From contig JAFZED010000054.1 in NCBI GenBank assembly GCA_017560825.1, positions 1 through 64,000 on the forward strand: a DNA stretch of 64,000 nt, read 5' to 3'. The notes under the pieces are model-generated. The model had not been told where the DNA came from, ran no database searches, and worked only from the letters and a program-made list of their open reading frames with translations. Position numbers and translations under genes: made by a program. Positions 8,153 to 18,816 of the stretch are shown here, one piece after another (position 1 is the stretch's first letter; every line of letters begins with the position of its first letter). The stretch comes from Bacteroidales bacterium (lineage in GTDB: Bacteria; Bacteroidota; Bacteroidia; Bacteroidales; UBA932).

Positions 8153-11100
8153 ATGAGATTATTTAAATCTTTCGCAGCTTCTTTGGCTTTGCTTCTCGCA
8201 AGCTTCAGTGCTTTTGCACAGACCAGAGAAATCTCCGGTGTTGTACTGGACGCGACCGATTTCCCTCTTATCGGAGTGGCAGTCATCGTTGACGGAACAA
8301 CAAACGGAGCAATGACAGATGAGAATGGTGCCTTTGCTCTCAGAGTTCCGGCTACCGAAGTTATTCTCAACGTGTCATCGCTTGGTTATGAGACCAAGCT
8401 TGTGACTGTTCCTGCAAATCAGGATAAGCTCACAATCTATCTTTCAGAAGACAATATGATGATCGATGAGACCGTCGTTGTCGGTTATGGTACACAGAAG
8501 AAGGTGAACCTCACCGGTGCTGTCGGAGTTGTTGACAGCAAGCAGCTCGAGGACAGAACTTCTCACAACCTCAGCGCAATGCTTCAGGGTTCTGTGCCAG
8601 GTCTTAACATCTCGACTTCAGCAGGTAGCCCTGGTAGCTCAGGAAGCCTGAACATCCGTGGTGTGGGATCTATCGGTTCAGGCTCTGACACTACACCTCT
8701 CGTGCTCATCGACGGTGTTGAGGGTGAGATTGACCGAGTTAACCCTGCCGACGTTGCTTCTATCTCAGTCATCAAGGACGCATCTGCAGCTGCCGTTTAC
8801 GGTGCCCGTGGTGCATTTGGTGTGATCCTCATCACAACTAAGGGTGGAGATGACAAGTCTGATAAGGCTACAGTACGCTATAGCGGACGTTTCGGTTGGG
8901 AGGAGCCTACCACTTCAACTGACTATGAGACAACAGGTTACTGGTCAGCTTACATCCACAATATGTTCTGGAAGGCTGACAATGCCAACTCTAAGTACAT
9001 CCAGTACACTGACTACGACTTCCAGCAGCTCCTTCTCCGTATAAACGACAAGACTGAGCATCCTGACCGTCCTTGGACAGTGATCGAGAACAGAAATGGT
9101 AAGGACACTTATATGTACTAGGCCAACACAGACTGGTGGCACGAGCTCTTCGTAGACCAGCACCCTGTACAGCAGCACCAGATCTCTCTCAGCGGTGGTA
9201 ACAAGGCTGTCAAGTATTACCTCTCAGGTGCGTTTGACAAGCAGGTAGGTATCGTAAAGGCAAACCCAGACGTATTTACAAAGTACAACCTCCGTTCAAA
9301 GATCGACTTCCAGATCAACAAGTACGCTAGAATGAGCAACAACACTGCATTCTACAGCTCTACTTATGACTACGCAGGTGTCGGTAACGTTGAGAACGCT
9401 ATCGCATACGCAGCTAACCACGGTCTTGCGAACTTCCCGCTCCAGAACCCTGACGGATCTTGGATCTACTCGACTCCACACCTCAACTATAAGGTGGCAA
9501 ACGGACGTCACATCGTTTACGGAAACGGTTACAACACAAACCTCGACCGCAAGACTGACTTCTCTAACACAACTGAGCTCACAATCAAGCCAGTGAAGCA
9601 GTTCAGCCTCGTAGGTAACTTCACTTACAGATTCCACCAGAACCGCAACACCAACAGATCGACCAATATGGTTTACTCTGATTACCCAGGTGTATTCGGA
9701 GCCTACACAACTGGTGCCGGTGACAACAACCTCTATGAGACAGTTCAGACTATGAACTATCTTGCAGCCAACGTCTTCGCTACTTATGAAGAGTCATTCG
9801 CAAAGGATCACAACTTCAAGGCGATGGCCGGTTTCAACTATGAGTCTTACTACAGAAAAGCTATCGATGCTACAGGTTACGACCTCATCACTGACGAGCT
9901 TTCTGACTTCAACCTCATCACAACTACAAGACAGCCTGTTCTTGGTGGTGGACAGACAGTCTACGCTCTCGCAGGTTTCTTCGGCCGTATCAACTATGAC
10001 TACAAGGGCAGATACCTCCTCGAGATTTCAGGTCGTTACGACGGTACTTCACGCTTCGCTGAGGGTCACCGCTTCGGTTTCTTCCCATCTGCATCAGCAG
10101 GTTGGCGTGTTTCTGAGGAGCCTTGGTTCGCACCTGCAAAGGACATCGTAAACAACCTCAAGGTACGTGCTTCATTCGGTAGCCTCGGTAACCAGAAGGT
10201 TACAAACAACGCCTGGATGAGAAAGATCACTTTCGACAACTTTGCAGGTTATACATTCGACGGTGCTGCAATGGGACGTTACGCTTCTATTTCTGCTCCT
10301 AACGCATCTGACCTTACTTGGGAGACTTCAACTCAGTACAACACTGGTATTGACGCAGGTCTCTTCAATGACAAGCTGATGTTCACAGTCGAGGGCTTCA
10401 TCCGTGACACCAAGGGTATGCTCCAGCAGGGAGTCGCTCTTCCAGGCGTGTACGGTGCAAACTCACCTCTTATGAACAGTGCTGACCTCCGTACTTCAGG
10501 TTATGAGATCTCATTCAGCTGGAGAGATCAGATCGACCTCGGTGGAAAGCCATTCGGCTACAGCATCTCTGCTAACATAAGTGACAACAAGACCATCATC
10601 ACCAAGTACGACAACCCTGAGAGAACCTTCGCTAAGGACTACTACGAGGGTATGGAGCTCGGTGAGATCTGGGGCTTCGTGACAGACGGTCTCTTCAAGA
10701 CTGACGCTGAAGCACAGGCATATGCTCAGGAAGTAGACCTCAGCTACATTACAAAGCGTCTTACAGGTGGTTGGCTTGCCGGTGACCTCAAGTATGTTGA
10801 CCTTGATGGTGACGGAAAGCTCAGCCTCGGTTCTGACACAGTAGACAAGCCAGGTGACCGCAAGATTCTCGGAAATGCAAACGCAACTCTCCAGTACGGT
10901 ATCACTTTGGGCTTCGACTATATGGGCTTCGACGTTTCGACATTCTTCCAGGGTACAGGTAACCACTACTGGTATCCAAACGATGAGTCAATGGCATTCT
11001 GGGGACCTTACTCACGTCCTTACTGCTCATTCATAGCCGATGATTTCCTTGATAACGTATGGTCAGAGGACAATCCTGATGCATACTTCCCACGTCCACG

Positions 11101-11428
11101 TGCTTACTCAGCATTTACATCAGGTGCTTACCTCTACAACAAGAATGACCGCTATCTTCAGAACATCAGATACCTCAGATTCAAGAACCTCACTGTAGGT
11201 TACACTGTACCGCAGGTTGCTACAAAGAAGATCGGTGTCGAGAAGATCCGCGTTTACTTCTCAGGTGAGAACCTTTACTACTGGTCTCCATTCAAGAAGC
11301 ACAGCAAGTATATTGATCCAGAAGCAGCTTTTGATAGAAGAGACAGCGGTGGATCAACTACTCGTTACAACAACGCATTCTACCCTTGGCAGAAGACTAT
11401 GATGTTCGGTGTTGACATTACTTTCTAA
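8153..11428 (+). pseudogene. SusC-like TonB-dependent transporter interrupted by in-frame TAG
   Basis: Two open segments, 8153-9121 and from 9122 to 11428, are in the same frame and together make a full-length SusC of about 1091 residues. The first part has a signal peptide, the carboxypeptidase-D-like domain (REISGVVLDATDFPLIG), the TonB box region (IDETVVVGYG) and the plug with NIRG and VLIDGV. The second part is the beta barrel ending in KTMMFGVDITF. The TAG at 9119-9121 follows YMY and precedes ANTDWWHELF, a strongly conserved SusC position, so a single base change from a sense codon (for example TAC or TAT) explains it. Codon bias stays very strong on both sides with no decay. It may be a recent nonsense mutation, a sequence error, or a suppressed stop. 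SusD follows 29 bp later. Confidence 0.85.
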
Positions 11429-11457
11429 TCAAGTGTAATCATTAAAGAATTTTGAAG

Positions 11458-13263
11458 ATGAAAAAATATTTGATAATTATCGCTGCAGCAGCGCTCGCCT
11501 TCGTTTCTTGTGATTTACTTGACAAGGCGCCTTTGTCTGAAATGTCTCCTGAGTCTTACTTCAAGACTGAGCAGGACCTTCAGCTTTTCTCTAATACATT
11601 CTACAACAACCTTCTTCCTAAGTCGCCATACGGTTATCAGAGTGACCACTATGTAAAGCAGACAATGTCTGACGAGCTTCACGGTGGTACTTACCGTATC
11701 GTTCCTAACTCAGGAAGCGGCTGGTCTTGGGGTGACCTCAGAAAGATGAACACCCTTCTTGCGTACATCGACAACTGTAACGATGAGGATGCAGTTAAGG
11801 AGTACACTGCTCTCACAAAGTTCTTCCGCGCTTATTTCTACTTTGAGAAAGTGAAGAGATTCGGAGACGTTCCTTGGATCGATGTTGAGCTCGGCTCTGC
11901 TGATGAGGCTCTCTTCAACCCAAGAGACAACCGTGAGGTTGTTATGCAGCATATGCTCGAGGACATCAACTATGCTATCGAGAACCTTCCTGCACCTACA
12001 TCACAGTTCCGTGTAAACAAGTACACAGCTCTTGCTCTCAAGGCTCAGTTCTGTCTCTTCGAGGGTACATTCAGAAAGTATCACGCCGGTGAGTCTACTT
12101 TGACGACTCTTCCTGCTGACGCTGCTGACTACACTTTCTATCTCGAGCAGGCTGCTGACGCTGCAAAGCAGATTATGGACAGCGGCAAGTACTCTCTCTA
12201 TTCTACAGGCAAGCCAAACGAGGACTACCGCGATATGTTCGTACTCGAGGATTGCGAGGGCAACAAGGAGTACATCTTCGCTATCAAGTTTGACTACGGT
12301 CTGGCTATCTTCCATAACGGTACTGCATACGGTCTTCTCCCATCGCAGGGACGTATCGGTGCTACACGTAAGTTCATCGACAGCTACCTTATGAAGGACG
12401 GCTCTCGTTTCACTGCAAAGCCAGGTTACGAGTCTATGCAGTTCGCACAGCAGGTTGCTGACCGCGACCCACGTCTTGCACAGTCATTCCGTACAGTAGG
12501 TTACAAGCGTATCGACGGAGCAGACATTCTTGCAGCTGACCTTTCATCTAGCTGTACTGGTTACCAGACTATCAAGTGGGTAATGTCTGCAAAGGCTAAC
12601 GGTGGTGACTCTGACCGTGTTGACCGTTCGACAAGCGACCTCCCTGTATATCGTCTTGGTGAAATCCTCCTCATCTATGCAGAGGCTAAGGCAGAGCTCG
12701 GTACCCTCAATCAGGATGACCTCAACAACTCTATCAACCTCCTCCGCAAGAGAGTAGGTATGCCAAGCCTTACTATGGATGTTGACGCTGACCCATATAT
12801 GACTAACCCTGCAACAGGTTATACTAACTCTAAGCTTCTCGCTTCTCCACAGCTCGCACTCATCCTTGAGATCCGTCGTGAAAGAGCAGTCGAGATGGCA
12901 CAGGAGGGTAACCGCTGGTACGACCTCGTTCGTTGGAGAGAGGGTAAGTGTATCGAGCAGCCATTCCAGGGTCTCTACTTCCCAGGTCCGGGCGAGTATG
13001 ACATCAACGAGGACGGCAAGCTCGACTACTGCCTCTATGAAGGTGACGTTAAGCCAAGCTCTAAGGCTACATCAATCCTTAAGATCGGTTCTGAGATTCT
13101 TCTCAGCAACGGTAACAACGGATATGTTGAGCCGCATAAGGGTGAGGCAGCACGTTCATTCAACGAGAACAGAGACTACTACTATCCGATCCCAAGCGAC
13201 GAGCGTTCACTCAACCCTAATCTTACTCAGAATGAGGGATGGGACGACGGTCTTGATTTCTAA
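11458..13263 (+). CDS. SusD/RagB-family nutrient-binding lipoprotein
   Basis: A protein of about 601 residues that forms the surface lid of the SusC/SusD complex and binds the imported glycan or other nutrient. The lipobox is AFVSC near residue 19 followed by DLLDKAPLSEMSPESYF, the usual SusD start. TPR-like helical segments and the late motif ILEIRRERAVEMAQEGNRWYDLVRW are diagnostic, and the C-terminus ends in NPNLTQNEGWDDGLDF. I chose the ATG at 11458; an earlier TTG at 11452 adds two residues only. It directly follows SusC in the same highly biased codon style, suggesting high expression. The ligand cannot be read from sequence; the neighbouring phosphodiesterases suggest a phosphorylated compound. 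Confidence 0.93.
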   Translation: MKKYLIIIAAAALAFVSCDLLDKAPLSEMSPESYFKTEQDLQLFSNTFYNNLLPKSPYGYQSDHYVKQTMSDELHGGTYRIVPNSGSGWSWGDLRKMNTLLAYIDNCNDEDAVKEYTALTKFFRAYFYFEKVKRFGDVPWIDVELGSADEALFNPRDNREVVMQHMLEDINYAIENLPAPTSQFRVNKYTALALKAQFCLFEGTFRKYHAGESTLTTLPADAADYTFYLEQAADAAKQIMDSGKYSLYSTGKPNEDYRDMFVLEDCEGNKEYIFAIKFDYGLAIFHNGTAYGLLPSQGRIGATRKFIDSYLMKDGSRFTAKPGYESMQFAQQVADRDPRLAQSFRTVGYKRIDGADILAADLSSSCTGYQTIKWVMSAKANGGDSDRVDRSTSDLPVYRLGEILLIYAEAKAELGTLNQDDLNNSINLLRKRVGMPSLTMDVDADPYMTNPATGYTNSKLLASPQLALILEIRRERAVEMAQEGNRWYDLVRWREGKCIEQPFQGLYFPGPGEYDINEDGKLDYCLYEGDVKPSSKATSILKIGSEILLSNGNNGYVEPHKGEAARSFNENRDYYYPIPSDERSLNPNLTQNEGWDDGLDF

Positions 13264-13285
13264 CAATTAAACAATTGAAGTGATT

Positions 13286-15541
13286 ATGAGATTTTTTAAG
13301 AATCTATATAGATCAGCCTTGGTTGCTGTAGCTGGTGTGCTTGCTCTCGCCAGCTGCCAGCCAGAGGAGTCACCGCTCGCAAGAGCGATTATGACCAGCG
13401 TTTCCGGACTTCAGTTCGCTGCGACTGGTGCTGAGCCTCAGACTATCACTGTCTACTCAGATGCTGACTGGACAGTTGAGGCACCTGAGTGGGTTACTGT
13501 TGATGTTGTCAGCGGTACCCGTACTATGGATGTTACCGTTTCAGTAGGTGATAACCTTCGTGATGGCGCACTTGACAACCCTAAGAAGGACACTATCGTT
13601 TTCAAGGGTTACAACCTTCTTGCTACAGCTTACGTTATCGTAAGTCAGGATGGTGACAAGTACCGCGATGTTGTTCCTGCGACTATTTCTGAGGTCCTCA
13701 GTATGAAGGATGAAGAAGTCGTTGTTCTTGACGACGTAGCAGTTGTTGCTCTTTCTTCTGATGGTTTCGTTGTAAACGACGGAAATGAGAGTGTATTCGT
13801 ATCAAGCACAGAGCCTGTTACAGTAGGTGACTGCGTGGATCTATGGGGATCTAAGGGTACAATGAACGGCGTTCCGGCTGTTACAATCTGTGATGATCTC
13901 AAGATCGAGCGAAATTTCGCTGTTGTTTATCCATTGGTAAATGACATCACAGCAACAATTGATACATATGCTCCATCAAAGCTCGAGTATGTTGAGCTTG
14001 CAGGTTCTCTTGACGGTGTGAATGTATTGGTTGAGGGTGCGACAAAGGTAGGAGCTCTTCTTGCTCATTCATCAGTTGATCTTGCTGCTCTCAACGGACA
14101 TAATCTGATCGTTAGAGGATTCAGCTTCGGTGCTACAGCTTCTCTCGTCAACATCATCCCAGTTGAGATCGTTGACCTCGGTGTTGATGAGATTATCTAC
14201 TACTCTGATAACTTCGAGTGGATTTCACCAATGGCTCTTGCTGAGGGTGCAGGCGATGCAGTCGGCACAAATGACCCAAGTGCAACAGCTCCTAACGTAT
14301 GGAAGATGGCTTCAAGCGCAGACTTCTTCGCTAAGTTCAACGAGATCGGTTACCAGTACCTTTACAGTACAGTGGGTATGACTGAGTTCCAGCCAGGTCC
14401 TGCACAGGAGCCTAATTCAAGTGTAGGTAAGGATGGTTCACTCTACATCCAGTCTAACTATCTCAAGTTCGGTCAGACAAGCTACAGCGGTGCTCTCGTA
14501 CTTCCTGCTCTTACTGCAATCCAGGGCGCAGCTAACATCCAGATCGAGTTTGACTGGTGCTGGCAAGTGACAGGTGCTTACAAGCCAGACATTATGACTC
14601 TCTCAGTAGACGCTACTGTAGGTCAGTTTGCAGACACTGCAGCTCCTACAAGTGCAGCCCTTGAGTCAGCTCAGTCAACTGTTGATGGAGAAAGTGCAAT
14701 CCAGTGGCAGCACGTATGCATCATCCTTGATGGCGCTACTGCTGAGACAGTCCTCACTATCCGTCCTACAAATGCTGACCCAGATGTACAGAACGCAGCA
14801 AGACACCAGAACAGATGGTATCTTGACAACATCAAGATCATCGACGCAGGTGGAGTTCCTGTAACACCTCCATCAGGCGGAAAGACTGTTTACTCAGATG
14901 ATTTCGAGTGGTTCGCTGACCTTGCAACAACAGAAGGAGCAGGTGATGCTGTAGGAACAAACGATCCAGGTACAACAGCTCCAAACGTTTGGAAGATGAA
15001 CTCAAGCGCTGACTTCTTCGCAAGATTCAACGAGAGAGGCTATCAGTATCTCTACGGAACAGTAGGTGCTACTGAGTTTGCTGCAGGTCCTGCACAGGAG
15101 CCAAACTCAGGTGTTGGTAAAGAGGGTTCTCTCTACCTTCAGTCTAACTACCTCAAGTTCGGTCAGTCAAGCTACAACGGAGCTCTCGTTCTCCCGGCTC
15201 TCTCAGCAATCGAGGGTACAGCTGATGTAGTTATCGAGTTCGACTGGTGCTGGCACTTGACAGGTGGTATGAAGCCAGACCTTATGACTGTAAGCGTTGA
15301 CGCAACAGTTGGTCAGTTCCCATCATCAGGAGCAGGCACAAGCCTCGACATCGAGTCTGCGCAGCCAACTGAGGGTGACCTCAGCGAGCTTGCTTGGCAG
15401 CACGTTACTCTCGAGCTCAACGGTGCTACAGCAGAGACTGTCCTCACTATCCGTCCTACAAACGCAGACCCATCTATTCAGAACGCTGCAAGAAGCCAGA
15501 ACAGATGGTACCTCGACAACATCAAGGTAACTACAAAGTAA
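13286..15541 (+). CDS. Surface lipoprotein with BACON domain and two tandem beta-sandwich repeats
   Basis: A protein of about 751 residues with lipobox ALASC. Domain order: a BACON-like domain (about 40-125, SDADWTVEAPEWVTV), and a beta-rich OB-like domain (about 130-300, ISEVLSMKDEEVVVLDDVAVVA). Two very similar domains of about 220 residues follow, each starting YSDNFEW/YSDDFEW and ending NRWYLDNIK. The duplicates share long identical strings (LYxQSNYLKFGQ, IEFDWCWxxTG, AETVLTIRPTNADP), so the duplication is recent. It occupies the position of a SusE/SusF-like surface binding protein, and the repeated domains look like lectin-type jelly rolls. A GTG at 13280 could add two residues; ATG at 13286 is preferred. 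A strong terminator follows. Confidence 0.8.
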   Translation: MRFFKNLYRSALVAVAGVLALASCQPEESPLARAIMTSVSGLQFAATGAEPQTITVYSDADWTVEAPEWVTVDVVSGTRTMDVTVSVGDNLRDGALDNPKKDTIVFKGYNLLATAYVIVSQDGDKYRDVVPATISEVLSMKDEEVVVLDDVAVVALSSDGFVVNDGNESVFVSSTEPVTVGDCVDLWGSKGTMNGVPAVTICDDLKIERNFAVVYPLVNDITATIDTYAPSKLEYVELAGSLDGVNVLVEGATKVGALLAHSSVDLAALNGHNLIVRGFSFGATASLVNIIPVEIVDLGVDEIIYYSDNFEWISPMALAEGAGDAVGTNDPSATAPNVWKMASSADFFAKFNEIGYQYLYSTVGMTEFQPGPAQEPNSSVGKDGSLYIQSNYLKFGQTSYSGALVLPALTAIQGAANIQIEFDWCWQVTGAYKPDIMTLSVDATVGQFADTAAPTSAALESAQSTVDGESAIQWQHVCIILDGATAETVLTIRPTNADPDVQNAARHQNRWYLDNIKIIDAGGVPVTPPSGGKTVYSDDFEWFADLATTEGAGDAVGTNDPGTTAPNVWKMNSSADFFARFNERGYQYLYGTVGATEFAAGPAQEPNSGVGKEGSLYLQSNYLKFGQSSYNGALVLPALSAIEGTADVVIEFDWCWHLTGGMKPDLMTVSVDATVGQFPSSGAGTSLDIESAQPTEGDLSELAWQHVTLELNGATAETVLTIRPTNADPSIQNAARSQNRWYLDNIKVTTK

Positions 15542-15562
15542 TACCTTGCTTACATACCTCCA

Positions 15563-15594
15563 GTCGCCGCAGCCTTGGTTGCGGCGACTTTTTT
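15563..15594 (+). terminator. Intrinsic terminator after the SusCD operon
   Basis: Stem gtcgccgc/gcggcgac followed by six T. It lies 22 bp after the stop codon at 15541 and ends the transcript that begins at 4744. Confidence 0.85.
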
Positions 15595-15654
15595 ATATGT
15601 GAGTACCCTGTTATATGTAAGTTTCTTGTTATGTGCAAGTGTCATATGAGATGT

Positions 15655-16578
15655 TTATCTGCGTTTTGCATACCTTAATCCAGGCAGACAACGCGATAAC
15701 TGTTCGGCTGAGATGGAATTTTGTTCCTTTATTATTTCAGCAATCCGATTTAATTTCTTTTCAGGCAAAGTGTATGGAGTTTCCCCTTTGTATGATTTTC
15801 CAATAAGCGCATCGATAAGTTCGCATAAAGCTATGTCGTCTAATTTCATATTCCTATTCCTTCCATTTTCATTTGACAACATATGGGTTATGTCAGTTCC
15901 TTTCACTCCTGCTTCTATATCATATAGTCTTATAGGTGGCAAGCCGTTTTTGTCCGTTTCTTGTTCTTTTTCCCAAGACTCTCCAGAGAGACGGTTCATA
16001 AAATACAGGTAGGTGCGAACTGTGGAAAACTGATGTTCTATATCATTGACATCAATTATGCTTGCCGCCAGTGGCACTCCATTATATCCGGTAACTACGT
16101 GTGAAGGTAGTTTGTGTCTGCTTGGAAGCTGACAGAACGGCAGCTTGCCAGTTGCTGCCATATGACCGAGCTCTTTGACAAATGCAGCATTGACAGAGGA
16201 AAACTCATATTCGAAAGGGGTTTTGCATATGCCGTGGTGCAGGGGATTGCGAAGGATATAAGCAATCGCAGTCAACAGGTGAGCCAAGCCCTGAATCTCA
16301 AGTTTGAAAAAGTTTCGTTCTCCTAATCTTCCCCGTCGATTATATTTACTATCGAAATAACGGGTATATGAGTACCTGAAGGCTTTCGTGAATTTCTTCA
16401 GGTTACTGCCTCTTATGCATATGTGTACGTGGTTGGACATCAGACAATAAGCCAATAGCCTCATCTCAGCCTCGTGTGCTGCAATGCATAGACATACAAT
16501 ACCGTGAATATAATCTTCCCTTGTCCTGAATAATAATTCATTATCGCAGGACCAGCATAAATGATACGTTCTTTTCAT
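15655..16578 (-). mobile_element. RAYT-A: REP-associated Y1 transposase
   Basis: A 307-residue protein of the Y1/IS200-like HUH family in its single-copy RAYT form. The HUH metal-binding motif is SNHVHI (H50, H52). The conserved stretch YTRYFDSKYNRRGRLGERNF follows, and the likely catalytic Tyr is Y107 in AIAYILRNPLHHGI. RAYTs nick single-stranded palindromic REP sequences rather than moving as classic insertion sequences. There is no flanking terminal repeat typical of an IS; instead three palindromes with the core gcgacgcaag lie directly upstream (16689-16876) and two more at 22781-22894. A TAccTTTG promoter lies just upstream of the start. The gene stands against the plus-strand locus around it. 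Confidence 0.85.
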
Positions 16579-16605
16579 AATTACTGCGTTTATTTATTTT
16601 ATACT

Positions 16606-16613
16606 CAAAGGTA
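16606..16613 (-). promoter_or_regulatory. -7 box of the RAYT-A gene
   Basis: On the minus strand TACCTTTG matches TAnnTTTG exactly, 28 bp upstream of the ATG at 16578. It shows that the transposase gene carries its own promoter. Confidence 0.6.
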
Positions 16614-16688
16614 TAGCAGTAGCTCTTCAGGCTGTTAAAGAAAAAGAAAAATGTGGCGAAAAAAATGTTAAAAATTTATTTTTAACGT

Positions 16689-16876
16689 GCAGCGACGCAA
16701 GCTTTTTTCTTCAAATACTTGCGTCGCTGCAAGAAAACGTTCGATTTCTACAAATATGTGTCGCGACGCAAGTTTTTTACCTCTTTTTCTTGCGTCGCGG
16801 TGCGAATCATAAATACTGCAGCGACGCAAGCTTATCAGTCATAAACCTTGCGTCGCGGATCTGTTAACCTTGCCTC
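16689..16876. repeat. REP-A palindrome cluster next to RAYT-A
   Basis: Three hairpins share the arm gcgacgcaag/cttgcgtcgc: 16689-16730 (13-bp stem, gcagcgacgcaag), 16762-16799 and 16818-16857. A degenerate half copy (cttgcctcgcggatct) follows at 16868 and repeats the end of the third. Loops are T-rich and differ in sequence while arms are conserved. The whole 470-bp region 16579-17048 holds no gene; the remainder has no other recognised feature. Confidence 0.85.
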
Positions 16877-17048
16877 GCGGATCTCTTTGAGAATGACCGT
16901 CACAGGTCAAAAGAGCAGATTTTATATAAATACTGCATCCCAACCGGTAGCTACGTCCAGAATTATGACTATCTTTATAGGATTAAATTTTTGAGTGAGT
17001 AGAGTGGTCTTAAAGATGGCTGAAATACTCTTTTAGGATTTTGAACCT

Positions 17049-17585
17049 ATGAAAAAGTACGGAATCATCATCATTACAATTCTTTTACTTTTGCCGGCGT
17101 GTCGTCTCTCAGCTCAGTCGACCGGAAACAGAGTCGGCTTCACTGTACACGAGTTTTCAGTAGGTGGCGGACTTTATAATGACGGCTATCATAACCGCCC
17201 GGTGTATTCGGCTTCATATCTTCTCGGAAGGCATTTCGATGAGAGGGGGTTCGGAGGAATTTCTGCTGTATGTACGTATAATTCCTATTATGTCGGATAT
17301 ATGTATGCAGGTGAGAGGGTTTATGATGAGACCTTCGCTCTCCGTATACTTCTCAATGGAAGGTATCACTTCTGCAAGGATAAGTTCAGTCCTTATGTCG
17401 GTGTTGAGTTCGGCCCCGCTTACATACCAGGTTATGCCAAGACTATGCAGCCCTATGGAGGCTGTCAGCTAGGAGTGAGATGGCTTCTCAAGACGCACAG
17501 GATGATAGGATTCCAGATAGAGCCGGGTGTCTGCACCAACGGCTATAAGGAAGTGCTGTTCAAGTTCATATATGAATTTATTTAA
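17049..17585 (+). CDS. Small outer-membrane beta-barrel-like protein
   Basis: A 178-residue exported protein with signal peptide ending CRLSAQ. The mature part alternates hydrophobic and polar residues and has many Gly/Tyr (VGGGLYNDGYHNRPVYSASYLLG, YYVGYMYAGERVYDE, YVGVEFGPAYIPGYAK), as in small 8-stranded barrels of the OmpW/opacity type. The last residue pair Phe-Ile with an aromatic is also barrel-like. It is followed 12 bp later by the MBL-fold hydrolase, so it is probably the first gene of the 17049-22556 operon. The role is unknown. Confidence 0.65.
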   Translation: MKKYGIIIITILLLLPACRLSAQSTGNRVGFTVHEFSVGGGLYNDGYHNRPVYSASYLLGRHFDERGFGGISAVCTYNSYYVGYMYAGERVYDETFALRILLNGRYHFCKDKFSPYVGVEFGPAYIPGYAKTMQPYGGCQLGVRWLLKTHRMIGFQIEPGVCTNGYKEVLFKFIYEFI

Positions 17586-17597
17586 TAACACATATTT

Positions 17598-18815
17598 ATG
17601 AGACGTTTAATTCTTACATTGGCAGCTATGGCTGCGTTTTTCCAGCTTTCTGCTGCACAGGATTACCTTCCCAAGTGGCAGGAGGGATATATGGACATCC
17701 ACACTATCGCTACTGGTAGAGGCGATGCGACTTTCATCGTTATGCCTGACGGTACGACATTGATGATTGATGCAGGTGACAACGGTAAAATCAAAGACCC
17801 GCAGCATCCTGACACAACAAAGAGGGCAGGCGAGTGGCAGGCCATATATATGAAGAAGGTTATGGAAGAACTTCCAAGCAAGACCAAGGTGGATTATGCT
17901 ATGATCACTCACTTCCACGATGACCATATGGGTGCTGTCCTTCAGATGCTTCCAGGAAAGAACGGTTATGGCCTTTCCGGAATTACCCTCGTGGGCGAGT
18001 TTGTGGATTTCGGCACTCTCATCGACAGAGACTATCCAGACTACAACTTCCCTTCAAGAAAGAAGATCGAAGGAGCCAACAAGGGATTTATGCCGGAGTA
18101 CTTCAAGTTCATCGAGTACAAGAAGGCCCAGGGAATGAAGATGGAGCGTTTCGACATCGGTGGCCTTAACCAGATCAAGATGCTGAACAACCCTAAGAAG
18201 TACAAGAATATCTTTGAAATCCGCAATCTCGCAGCCAATGGTGAGGTCTGGACAGGAAAGGGAACAGAGTCTGCAAAGCAGTACACAGGTGATCCTACTC
18301 TCTTTGACGAGAATGTAAACTCTACAGCCCTTGTGATCACTTACGGTAACTTCAGGTACTTCAACGGCGGTGACCTCAGCGGCGGAAACTGGCCGTCATA
18401 CAAGTCAAATGAAAGGGATATGGAGACACCTGTAGCCAAGGTCTGCGGCAACGTAGATGTCATCAAGGCAAACCACCACGGCTACTATGACTCCTGCAAC
18501 GGCTTCTTTATGAACACCCTCTCTCCAGAGGTTGTGGTTGTGGACGCACGAAGCAACAACCATCCTGTTCCTTCTACAATGACAAGAATGACAGACAAGC
18601 TCGTATGGCCTGACCAGGGCGAGTTCTACATCACAGTGGACAAGGCTCGTGAGAAACTCAGCGAGGAACTCTGGAACCACTTCAAGCCTTGGGGCCACAT
18701 CGTGGTGCGCGTCTATGAGGGCGGTAAGGAGTACCAGGTGTTTGTCCTTGATCCGGACAGACTCGACTATCCTATCAAGTACGTTTCAGAGATAAAGACA
18801 GCAGGAGTAGAGTAA
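17598..18815 (+). CDS. Exported metallo-beta-lactamase-fold hydrolase (ComEC-like MBL)
   Basis: A 405-residue protein with signal peptide (MRRLILTLAAMAAFFQLSAAQ). The MBL metal-binding motif is ITHFHDDHMGAV, with LMIDAGD upstream and the later GGDLSGG and KANHHGYYDSCN elements. The strand MDIHTIATGRGDATFIVMPDGTTLMIDAGD resembles the MBL domain of ComEC/Rec2 and phosphodiesterase-type MBL proteins, in which the fold cleaves phosphodiester bonds. As an exported enzyme in an operon with two phosphoesterases and a GDPD it may open phosphodiester-containing polymers or lipids. The substrate is inferred from neighbours, not seen. The stop is 1 bp before the next start. Confidence 0.8.
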   Translation: MRRLILTLAAMAAFFQLSAAQDYLPKWQEGYMDIHTIATGRGDATFIVMPDGTTLMIDAGDNGKIKDPQHPDTTKRAGEWQAIYMKKVMEELPSKTKVDYAMITHFHDDHMGAVLQMLPGKNGYGLSGITLVGEFVDFGTLIDRDYPDYNFPSRKKIEGANKGFMPEYFKFIEYKKAQGMKMERFDIGGLNQIKMLNNPKKYKNIFEIRNLAANGEVWTGKGTESAKQYTGDPTLFDENVNSTALVITYGNFRYFNGGDLSGGNWPSYKSNERDMETPVAKVCGNVDVIKANHHGYYDSCNGFFMNTLSPEVVVVDARSNNHPVPSTMTRMTDKLVWPDQGEFYITVDKAREKLSEELWNHFKPWGHIVVRVYEGGKEYQVFVLDPDRLDYPIKYVSEIKTAGVE

Positions 18816-18816
18816 T

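Noticed and set aside
9119..9121. Genome-wide reassignment of TAG to a sense codon
   Set aside because: Several ordinary genes in the window end in TAG at the expected length, so TAG works as stop here.
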